NCBI RefSeq assembly: GCF_914767665.1
Contig: NC_059502.1
Span: 28,414,812-28,478,811 of the forward strand
Reading direction: 5' to 3'
Origin: Harmonia axyridis
Taxonomy: Eukaryota > Arthropoda > Insecta > Coleoptera > Coccinellidae
DNA length: 64,000 nucleotides
Positions within the stretch are counted from its first letter, which is position 1; each line of letters starts with the position of its first letter. The notes below the pieces were generated by a model. It ran no database searches, was not told the DNA's origin, and saw nothing but the letters and a program-made list of their open reading frames with translations. The position numbers and the translations under genes were made by a program. Shown here one piece after another: positions 25,625 to 35,800 of this stretch.

Positions 25625-25869
25625 TTTTTTCGGCAACCGTCCGGGAAGTGCTCACTTCCCGGACGCTTTTTCGCTGAGAAAGTAGCATTTCCCGGCCTAG
25701 TCCGGAAAGTACGTACTTCCCGGACTAGGCCGGAAAAGAACCATAGAATCCATAGCAACCGAGATAACGGCTGACAGTTCATATGAAATTAGTTGTCAAA
25801 AATTTGCATGTTTTTTGATCGCAATCGCAATGAAATATGGAAAACAGCAGCGATAGTGTTATTTTACAT
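25625..25869 (-). mobile_element. GC-palindrome element D, truncated copy
   Basis: Reverse-orientation copy of 23045-23304. One TIR (TTTTTTCGGCAACC, 25625-25638) is present; the other end stops at ATTTTACATT without its TIR. Both GC-rich palindromes are kept. Even the single mismatch between the arms of the larger palindrome is the same as in the other copy, so that mismatch predates duplication. It joins repeat B directly. Confidence 0.85.
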
Positions 25870-25874
25870 TGTAC

Positions 25875-26330
25875 TAAAAATAGTGCTGTAATGAACTCCT
25901 ATCAAATATCAACGAACATCAATTGTCAACATAATATAATTCGGAAGAAGTGAAATGATTTGCAATTTCTCTTGATTTTGGTGTTGTTGAATCAATTTCC
26001 TCAGACACAATTCACCAATTAAATGCGTAATTATAAATCATTTCAAAATAGGATATGTATCTACAATTCAAAATCCGTAATTTGTCAGTTTTCGTTGCAG
26101 TCGTACCAACGGCCAAGATACAATACAAAAGTCCCTAGGATGTATAGATAATCTGAATTTTTCATTGAATTTCGACAATATTTCACAAAACTTGACTGAA
26201 ATAGAAAAAATATCGTCAAATACTCGTTGCAGAAGGCAATTCCAACATTCGTGAGTTCGAAAACTCGAATTTCGCATTCGTGTTGGAATAGGAACCCATT
26301 CTGCAACTTGTTTCAGAATATACTTTTTCT
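25875..26330 (-). repeat. dispersed repeat B, copy 2
   Basis: Minus-strand copy of the repeat at 5395-5965. On the minus strand it starts at about 26330 (AGTATATTCTGAAAC) and ends with TTCATTACAGCAC, so the palindromic tail of copy 1 is shortened. The frames at 26085-26306 and 26068-26391 on the minus strand are shadows of this repeat. Confidence 0.75.
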
Positions 26331-26762
26331 CAACGGCGCCGGCGCGCCAAAAAATTACAACTGAGAAATTCAAAGAAGACACTGATGTCAATCTTTTAAA
26401 ATCAAATCTGAATATACTACAGTATCAATAAATGGCATGTGAAACATAAATAGCCTATGCTGCCTATGTATTGTTCATCCAAGTCTACTTCAAAGTAGAT
26501 CTCTTGCTCTTACGCCAACCATGTGTTTCAATTATCAGAATATTTCTAAAGGCATTTTCTCAAATTGACTTCAGTAGGTACTCGCCGCTAATTCTTTTGA
26601 GGTCTTCTAGGTCTTTCTAGGGTTGGCAGAAAAGTTTCACATCTTAGACAGAAAATAGATAAATCCGTGGCAGGCGAGTTCCTACTATCAACATATAATA
26701 ATAACTATTAACATGGAATCTTTGTGAATCTGAGATATTCTCGCACGTTTATTTTCTACAAG

Positions 26763-27001
26763 ATATCGTCGGCTAAGAGTGTAAATCTGCTATGTCCATA
26801 ATGAACAATTTCACAGGAGACCAAAGAAACCGTACAGTACAGTGAATGAAAATACATTCAATAGAGTTTATTGAATGTATTTTCATGAATAAACTCTCTT
26901 ATTATTATTATTATTATAACACTGTACTGTACGGATTTTTTGGTCTCCTGTGAAATTGTTCATTATGGACATAGCAGATTTACACTCTTAGCCGACGATA
27001 T
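26763..27001. repeat. near-perfect 82-bp inverted repeat
   Basis: Arms 26763-26844 and 26920-27001 are reverse complements at 80 of 82 positions by eye, starting ATATCGTCGGCTAAGAGTGT. The 75-bp centre contains its own small stem (TGAATGAAAATACATTCAAT against ATTGAATGTATTTTCAT) and a TTA microsatellite at 26900-26918. No coding sequence. The high arm identity points to recent origin or to gene conversion between the arms. Confidence 0.93.
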
Positions 27002-28304
27002 GACAGTATGAACGGATTAGCCATATAATTATAAAAACTACATACCTACACTATCCAAATATCCAATTCGCCCAAATTAGCGTGTGTAAATTGAAATGAA
27101 TATTATTTTTCGCAATTTTTTACTAATTTCCTGTTGAGGTGCTAAAGATAATTACAATTGAGTAAGTGTGTTCTACTCTTGATGTAAAGAAATGTTCTCT
27201 TATGTCATTTTTCAGGTTGTTATAGGCCTGCGGTACAATAAACTCATTTCGCCCTGCTGTATCGAAATCTTAGTAGTATTCAAACCCAATTATAATTTAA
27301 TGTTTATCTAGAAATATAATAAATAACACACGTTAGACCTTTGATTTGGTTAAGAAAAATACTGTTTTCCTACTTAACCAACGAACCCTGACGTTACGAA
27401 ATATAACGATAATTCGAAATGTCGCAGAGTTCAAATGAACGCGCCCAGATAAAGAATTCCATATGGAAGAGAGAAACATGTACCTAGAGAAGAGGGAGTT
27501 GAAAGGAATCATCGTTGGTACTAATAAATCATAAAACAATGAACCAAGGCAACTACACAATTCATAATGCTTCATTTTAAGTCGCCGCTTGTAATGCAAT
27601 GCAGAAACCTCTACCTAAGATATGAAGAATGATCATGATTTTGTTCTACACTCACATTGTTTCATGTCCATGTATGCAGGAGTATGCAGAATGGAGGAGA
27701 GAATTACTTTTTGATTGATTCGGACCTTACTTGATGGAAATTCAGTAATTTTCACAAATATTTGTGGACAAACTAATATAAAGCAACGAAAAGTGCAAAG
27801 AAGAAATATAAAAGTTTTCTCTACACTTTTTCCAATAAATACTGCGATTTCTCAATATAGAATCAAAATGAACCTTATTAGTCAATAATGTTTTGAAACA
27901 AACCTTCAATTTCTATTGTTTTGACAGTCACAGTGATATAACCCAAAATTATTTCAGTCAGTCGAAATATGTATGAAAATTAGGTTTTTGGGGTGTATAT
28001 TAACAACTTTACGTTATTTCATGAAGTGATATCAAGAAAAATGGAAAATCGAGAACCATAATTTACTAGTAACATCATACAATAAAAGTTTTTTGATGTA
28101 CCTACTACCTACAACAAAAATCATCGTTTAGAATTAACATACATAATTAGAGCAATTGTAATATCATTATAAATCTTGTAAAGAAAAATTATGGATGGAT
28201 TAGGATTGTATTTTGTTTGAGAGAAAATATTGAGAGGAGATTAATGGTTATTATTTATTACTCTATACCGAGCTCTATACCTATTCAAACAAAGTGGATC
28301 TATA
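27002..28304. other. no gene seen
   Basis: AT-rich spacer. The minus frame 27333-27599 (88 codons) shows no recognisable domain. Confidence 0.5.
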
Positions 28305-28830
28305 TCCAGGATGTTCCTGAATTGGTTGTACAAACGAAAATGACAGATGCCTCGGATCATTTGAAGAAAAAATCTTATAAATATGGGCCCGCTAATGATT
28401 TATTTTTTCGAGATACATGGTGTAGATGTTTGATTTTTTCAAGTTTATTTTTCCTCAGATCACCTTCCCTTCACAAGATATTCAACTTATATTTGGCATA
28501 GATATTCCAATATCAAGTTTTCATCAAGTGATGATGCTAATTTTGAGTGCAAATCTACAGGCTAACGATTCTCTAGTAATCTTCAGGAAAATCCAAATTA
28601 TTTTAAAGATCCAGTTAGCAACATGTGATGAATAAATGAATTATAAATTTTGGTACTTATTCACCCAATCTGTATCGAAGATTATTAAATATTCGATGAA
28701 CTAGTATAAAAAAAGTAGGACTACAAGAAACCACCTGTATCTCGAAAACAAAGCGTTTGCTGGCACATGTACATGGGACTTTTTTTTAATTATACCAGGA
28801 AAATCTCATTTTCCTTTATACCACCCTGTA
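28305..28830 (-). mobile_element. MITE family A, copy 2
   Basis: Reverse-orientation copy of 4848-5326, about 526 bp. The element start is at 28830 (CACCCTG followed by TA) and its end near 28305 (CCAGGATGTTCCTGAATTGG). Matching internal blocks include CTCGAAAACAAAGCGTTTGC and ATTTGGCATAGATATTCCAA. The small frames at 28217-28635 are part of the repeat. Confidence 0.8.
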
Positions 28831-29445
28831 CTCTAAACGTCTTGCAAAAAATTTTTTAATTTTTGACATTTCAAAGTCATAAAAAATGACACATTTTTGA
28901 CGTATAGAAAAATTAAATTGATGTCATTGAAACGAAAGGTCACGCTGATGGAGCTCTACACCAAATTGGATTTTCGTCTTTCGAGGATTTTGGCAGAAGT
29001 CCACTGGGCCATAACCCGCAGCAAAAATTCCATGGGACGCTTCTATATAAAGACAAAACGAGCTTCGCCCTCGAGCGTTTTACGGCACGCCACACAAACG
29101 ACGAAAGTGAAAGGAGACGTAAAATGCCTACTCGAACAGTCGGATTTAATGTTTCCAATTTATTTTTAGGTGTAGCCAAGAGTTGAATTGCGAGACGTGG
29201 AACCTTTTGTTCGGGCCACGAGTTTGGAGTTCACTATGCGAAATGTCTTTGTTTCCCGTTCACGTTCGATACTTTCCTTTTAAAGTGCAAACACTACCCG
29301 TTCGAATTCTGTACAACATTAGGGCTCGTCTTTACTCTATGCTCTAACCCAACTTTCGTCGTCCATATTAGTTAATATTTCTAATATCAATAATATATTA
29401 TTTATGTACAGGATGAGCCATTGTCGATGTAATACCGCTATTTTC
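28831..29445. other. no gene seen; TATA-like string
   Basis: A less AT-rich patch (28940-29160) holds overlapping frames on both strands with no recognisable product. CTATATAAAGACAAAACGAG near 29043 looks like a TATA box, but no gene follows that can be supported. Confidence 0.35.
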
Positions 29446-29449
29446 TATC

Positions 29450-30010
29450 ACAGTAAAGCACGGAAAGCAATAACTATAGGCAGTTACAGATAGACTTTGA
29501 TAAAATGATGGAATTCTTCAAGAAATGGAGATTCAATATGAATACGACGAAAAAGGTTGTAATCTACTTTGAAAGAACAACAGTAATGAAAGAAAAAACT
29601 GAAACATCAAAATAAAAAATCAAACGATAGAATAGAAAAAGGAAGCAAAATATCTGGGAGTGAATCTAGATCAAACAGCTAGAAGAAAATAGGAAAATGA
29701 CAAGGCAGTTAATTGCACGAGAAACTGTACTCGCTACTCAACCCAAAAAGTGAACTTTCCTTGGAAAACAAGCTAAAGATTATAAATATAGTGCTAATAA
29801 CAAACATTACGTATACAGGAGTAACTATTGAGGAAATAGTAAACAAACAAATAAAGAAGACAAAAGAGCACGAGAATAGTAATTTAAGAAAGATAATACA
29901 AATCCCAATAACGAAGACAGATATGAGGAAATACCTCTTTCAAAGAACCAAATATGTAGAAGGAAAAAGTAACATGCAGAAGGGAGAAAACTCTCCTAAA
30001 TGAACACAAA
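29450..30010 (+). pseudogene. jockey-like LINE reverse transcriptase remnant
   Basis: Plus-strand translation gives LQIDFDKMMEFFKKWRFNMN (near 29480-29540), a block that in jockey-clade reverse transcriptases follows the YADD motif. EAKYLGVNLDQTA follows near 29645-29685, then LYSLLNPKSELSLENKLKI near 29725-29785 and a degraded C-terminal part. The YADD core itself is not preserved upstream. Stops and frameshifts separate the blocks. It resembles the remnant at 10850-11610 in type but not closely in sequence. Confidence 0.82.
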
Positions 30011-30042
30011 ATTGGAGAATCCGTGACAGGAGTACCAACATA

Positions 30043-30491
30043 CAGGGTTGGTCACGGTCGATGGTACCCTTGAGTTTTACGGAAAACAGAAGGACGATTT
30101 TATTGAAAATTTGGTTTCTTGAGTAGGAACCACTGCTCTATAGATCTAAAATATTTTCAGCTGTGTTGCCGCTTATATCAAAAAGTACATGTTCGTATAC
30201 CTAAATTGTAAGGCTTCCTAATTGAAAGGAAGTTTTTACCTCAATAGCAATATTGAGACACATTTGTTTTAAAAATCCATGAAATGTAAATTATGATAAT
30301 TTGTCATGCAGATGCGATTGTAGGTACCGTCGATTTCGATAGTCAAAAGATCATAGCTCACAAGTTCTAAGACATTTCATGTATATATTTAACAAAAGTG
30401 TCTCAATATTGCCACCGAAGAAATCAAATTTTCAATAAAATTTTTCGTTGTCCATATTAGTCTAGGGTACTATCGAACGTGGCCCACCCTG
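30043..30491. mobile_element. CAGGG-ended MITE with internal hairpin
   Basis: A 449-bp element flanked by TA on both sides. The left end CAGGGTTGGTCACGGTCGAT and the complement of the right end CAGGGTGGGCCACGTTCGAT match at most positions. Both continue into GTACCCT and, further in, TTTTATTGAAAATTTG. A second inverted pair, GCAATATTGAGACACATTTG and its complement, lies inside with ACATTTCATG-type stems. No coding sequence; TA flanks suggest a Tc1/mariner-type MITE. Confidence 0.85.
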
Positions 30492-30493
30492 TA

Positions 30494-32268
30494 TAATAAT
30501 AAAATATAATTAAATATGTGTGAATCTGAGATCTCGCACGATTTTATGCTACAAAGTATAGCAGAACGGACTGATTTGCCACATATTTAGAGAAAAACAG
30601 TACCTGAAGAATCGCAAACAATCATAGATTAAGATCCAGCGGAATAAGTCTGCAATGCAACAATGTATCACTCGCAAAACAGCGTCGTTACTTTGTGACT
30701 CTCTCCTTTCAATTATGCGTTTCATATAAGGTACAAGCTGTTGCTTATCACCCACGCTTCCTTGTATCACCAGTTGCGCCATCTCTTCCTTTCTGTTTTC
30801 CTCATTTTTTAATGCAATTGAAATGAGGTCAGCACACGAATGAGCCTATTTTCGAAATTGTTCACTAAGCCGTGATGATTTTATTTCCTGCGTGAGTCAG
30901 TGCGAAATTAGATCGATAGAAGTCGCGTTTTGTTTTTCCGAACTGAATTGAATTGTTCACTGTAAGATGAACCTTGACAGATTGCCAGATTATATATTTT
31001 TTTCATTGTTGTAGATGAGAAAATCAATTGCATCACTTGAAACATTGAAATGTTCTTTGATATTTTTGAAAAATGAACCGCAATGTTGTAGCTGTTATTT
31101 ACGTCACATTGAATACCAAATAGCGAGACGTCACAGTTCATATGGCAAACACAAGGTTATTTATTTTACTTCCAATCTTAATCTATGATGTTTACTAAAT
31201 TTGATGTGAAATGATCATACTTCTCTACATCATTCGACAGTTGCAACAAAAAAGGAGAGAAAGGAAGGATATAAGTATATCTCTATATCTATACAATGAT
31301 GAAACCTCAATGATAAAACTTTATTCGAGAATAGGTAAATCTAATTCAATATATAATAATTTGATGGTATGAAAAAGATCCAAATAAGCAGATAATAACA
31401 TTGAAAAGGTTTTTAAGAACATGATTGTGAAATAAAAGACATATTATATCCTCCCTTGCAGCTGCACTATCCTTTCTTATTCTTATTATCTTTTTCAAGG
31501 CGGATAGATGGAACTATAAGTTTTTCAAAAAACTTTTAGGATTTTTAGAATTTATTCGTGAAAAACACTTATTAACTCGTCAACTGCAGGGATGTTTCGT
31601 TTAAAAACTGTGATGTCATCAGAAAAATCGAATAGGTTGAAGGATTTCGAGAGGATGATATGTAAAAATTTTCATGAAAAGGTACTGGATAAGCATAATG
31701 TTGATTTTTGGTTTGAAGTTAATATTTAGGGTTGAATATATATCTGTAAATAATGGAAACAATTTTCACAAAAACTTACACTATTGATACATAGCGAAGA
31801 TAACAACCTTTCAACCGCAACATATATCCGTGATAAGTGATCTTTGACCCTAATTAATAAGTTAATTATCGTTTTAAGTCAGCGAAGAAGAGAGTTTCGT
31901 AAACTATTCGCAAATGATAATGTAATAATAATTAATTCAGTAATTCGGTGGCATTCTGAAGTGGGTAAATGAGCTCATTCCCAAACCAGATTTCTCGATC
32001 TGAATATAAACTACTATTTTTTCTCATTGTATTTCTTCGCTGTCTTATAAAATTAAATTTTTTGTACCTCCAAATAGACTTCATTAATTTTTTTCTGTTC
32101 TTAAAATATCTCAATTTTTTCGAGAATAATTGTAATTGTTTCGTAACTTTTTTCTATAACCGAAAAAGAAGTAAATCAATCAATTACTCGATAACCGCTA
32201 GAAAAAGGGATAAGGGAGTTATTTCATAAATAATCAAGAGGCTACGGCGCACCGAAAAAGCGAATATA
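30494..32268. other. no gene seen
   Basis: AT-rich. The first part (about 30515-30582) resembles the two flanks of the inverted repeat at 26763-27001 joined together. Frames at 30549-30782 (-), 30908-31141 (-) and 31969-32229 (+) are unrecognised. Confidence 0.45.
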
Positions 32269-32356
32269 CAGGGTGATCCATTTAAATTATCGAAGTGTTT
32301 AGTACTTTTTTATATAAGCGGCAACAACGCAGCGATGAAAATGTTTTAGATAGAGC
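32269..32356 (+). repeat. left end of a CAGGGTG-type element
   Basis: TA followed by CAGGGTGATCCATTTAAATT starts here. The element is interrupted at 32356 by the hAT-like MITE and resumes at 32839 or beyond. The outer right terminus was not located; a CAGGATGTATAACC string near 33015 is a possible but weak candidate. Confidence 0.5.
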
Positions 32357-32838
32357 CATAGTATAAGGAAAGGATAGTAAGTCAACCGCCGTTTGACGGC
32401 AAGGAAATAGTCACCAGGGGTCGCTACTGTAGTTGGATTTGGATTTGGAGAAGTAACTCGATAATAGATAGCGCTGAATCATGAGCTATAGATGGCGCAG
32501 AAATAATACGATAATTCATTTAGTGGCGTGGTTGAAAAGGGGTCGCATGACATTGCCAACAATTTTTATGTTATTATTAAGTTATCACAAATACACGCCA
32601 CTGGCGTAAATGCTTATTTAAGAGCAGAAAAAATATCAAAATATAGAAATCTTCTAACCACTCTATTTCAAATATTTTAGTTCTTCAAAATAACACCGAT
32701 TTTTTCAGAGGGCTCCACTTTACGGACCAATTTTTGACAGTAAAATTTGAGTAAAACGTAAGTACAACTAGATGGCGCTCAACATCAACAAAATCGAAAA
32801 AAGCACTACACTGGCTCACTATCCTTTCCTTATACTAT
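32357..32838. mobile_element. hAT-like MITE nested in another repeat
   Basis: A 482-bp insertion with 21-bp terminal inverted repeats that match exactly (beginning ATAGTATAAGGAAAGGATAG; the left one has one extra C outside). It is flanked by an exact 8-bp duplication GATAGAGC at 32349-32356 and 32839-32846, the target size of hAT elements. No coding sequence. Intact TIRs and duplication indicate a fairly recent insertion. Confidence 0.92.
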
Positions 32839-32846
32839 GATAGAGC

Positions 32847-35800
32847 TGAACGACATTTCTGGAAATATTTCATTAATTTCAATGAAATTCTAACACTAGA
32901 TACACAAACTCACCACTTCGTGGTTCATTTTTGAATTTTGAACTTGTGGAAGGACCTTCAATGCTTCCTGCACTTATGTTTTAAATAACTATTCCCGCTA
33001 CAATACAACCAAACAGGATGTATAACCTTTGGTTGGACCTTTGAAAATTGACATCTTATAAGAAGAACATTTCACCATACCTAATGTTTCTTATTTATCG
33101 GTCAAAAATTCAATCTATTTTGTTCAATGTAAAACATTTCATTCAAGAGAATTTCAGATAGTTCAACAATAAGTATATAATTATTCTAAACAATCTTTAC
33201 GAAACTAGACTGACAGCAATCTTTGAAATCTTTCTTAGGATTGCTTATTCTAAAAAAAGCCAGATAAAAAATTAGACGGTGTCTAGGTGGGCAGGACAAG
33301 CTGAATTAAACTCAACATAATAATACACGATACGAAATTGACCTTTCAAGGTTTTTGCTGCAGATTTACCTGATACAGGTATATATCCTTATTCCATCTA
33401 GAGAAAAAATTCTCAGAAAAAAAAGAGTATTCGTGAAGAACAACAACAAATATACAAAGATTAAGTCACGGAACGATTATTACTACGGCAGGTTGTATTC
33501 TTAAGTTCTGTGATGAATTTGAATAAACTCCTGGAATAGGCTACTTCACAATACGTGAAACATTCTCCTATTTATTGACATCCTCATAGATTGTACTAGA
33601 AGGACTAGAACGAAATACATTAATATAATAAAAAAATATGGAAATACGTGAAAAACTCGAATAATTCAAACATATTTATCAGTTGATAAAAACGAATGAA
33701 ATTTAGTGAACTTAGGATGACTTTCGATGAACAAGTGTGTTATTTGTATTTTTGTTCATTTGCATTAATTTTTTGACTGCAAATATAGACATTTTCTACG
33801 ATAAAATATTATCGTTATTTTGAGAGTTTGAACAGTTTCCTTTTTGCTGCATGAAGATTATTATTGAACACTGAGGGTATTTAAACAACATTGAATTCTA
33901 ACCAAGATTGCTATTGTAAGAATGTGATGAAAATCAAAGTAATTTTAAGAATGTGCAATATGTGCCTTAATATTACATATTTGAATAGGGTGTTAAAATA
34001 TTCAGTATAAAGATTTTGCTTAAAGTGAAGAGATTATCGAAATTCTTTCTGTTCATAGCTCTATGCTGATGCGGAGTATCATATTATGTTGTTTGTTTGA
34101 AGTGCACCGATCTAATCCATCATCTGAAGCGTGCCCAGCAAATTTAACAATTTATAAAGTATCGAAAAAAGAGAAGATCATGAATTTCACCCATTGCGAA
34201 TGAAATTCCATGTGCCGAAATACTAAAAATGTTATACATTTGGATACATAATACATGTTTTATGTTTCATTGGTTGTATTTATCGGTGTATCTTTAGCTT
34301 AGTGATAATATAAACATTTTTTTTTTTTTAATTTTAGAAAAAAGGTAAAGATATCTATAGAGAATAGAATTCAACATAGCGAAAGGAAAAAAGAAAATAA
34401 ACATTATAATGATGTGGGTTTGATTAGCAGTTATAAAAACCAGCGAATTATTTTTGCCCCATTTTACTTTCACATTAAAGCTCTATTCAAAAATCAGGTC
34501 GTCTACTTTTTTTTATCCATGCCGGATCGTATAATAATAAATTTCGTAAAATGGCACGACAAAGGTTCGAGTCCGGACATTTATAGCGAATCAATACGTG
34601 AAGAATGTCAATATTCTAAATGCTTCCATCCTTTCCAAAACGTGGAGCGCTCGTTGCGTGTCTATGGGGCAATTTCGACACTAACAGTTCTCGATTTCTT
34701 TTGGGGGATCACGAAATAAGCGGTGCCAACATTCGTTCACTTATGCAACGAAGCCATTACCACACTCGTGGCTTACATGAATGATGACCGACAAAAACAC
34801 CATTTTCGTTTCATATACAGCCAGCCCAATTAGGTGAACGTTGGCAAACGAGACCATAAAAGTTAAACCGCACACATCATTCGAATATTCGGAAATGTGT
34901 GTTTTCGTAATACTAATCCAATAAATAAAACTTTTTCTTCATGTTGAGAGTATTGCTGAAAAAGAAGTGGATTCTGTCCACTATTTTATTAACCAGATTT
35001 GAAGATGACACTTCAATTTCATATAGCCTCTGCAAGAAGGCACTTGAAAGCTGGCATATCCAATTTTTCTAACAATACAGCAGAATTATACGACTACTAC
35101 CATCTGACGTCACAACATAGAAGTAGTTCTTGTAAACCAGAGTTAAAGACGATATTATGATTTTGTAAGGGCAGCAGAAAAAGACAATAATTTACAAATA
35201 CAAAAATGCTCAAAAACTGTTAAAGTAAGATCAAGAAGGGACAAACAGTTGTTACATGTAAATATGTAATTGTTTTAGGCGATTTCCTATTCTTGTGATT
35301 AGTTGTTAGAACTTAGACTTGAAGCATTATTTGAATATGTTCGCTAGCGATACATTGTAAGATTTATTTTCTTCTGGTAGAAATGGAATTATTTTGATAA
35401 TGAATAACATCACTCAATTAACCCCAGCTATGGCGTACAGATGGCACCACCAGTACCATATACTTTTCTGTTCTTACCAAGCTCCGAAAGATGATTGACA
35501 AAATTTTTAAACATAAAGTTTTGACCGAATCGAGATACTGAAGGCTAAGTGATGCAACATTTGTTATGATAAAACACTATTTGCTCCATCGACAACAACG
35601 GTTAAAATGTTGTATGCTGTCTTTAAATATGGCCCTAATGAAGAAGTGATTGACGAACTCGGACGAAGTTGAAGCTAATTTCGAAAGCAAAGACGAATCT
35701 TTCTACAAAAAAGGTATAAGTAAAAATTAGAATAGCATTTGAGTATATGCATCATGAAGGTGAGTATATTGACAAATAAAGTGGAATTTGAAAAAAATGT

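Noticed and set aside
26068..26391. 107-codon minus frame near an ASCI-like GGCGCGCC site as a gene
   Set aside because: It runs from repeat B into unrelated sequence and opens across the repeat border.
29030..29170. TATA-like promoter with a short exon (ATG near 29119)
   Set aside because: The frame stops after about 20 codons and no downstream gene structure supports it.
34555..34580. tRNA-like B box (GGTTCGAGTCC)
   Set aside because: The flanking bases do not form a T stem and there is no A box at a proper distance.
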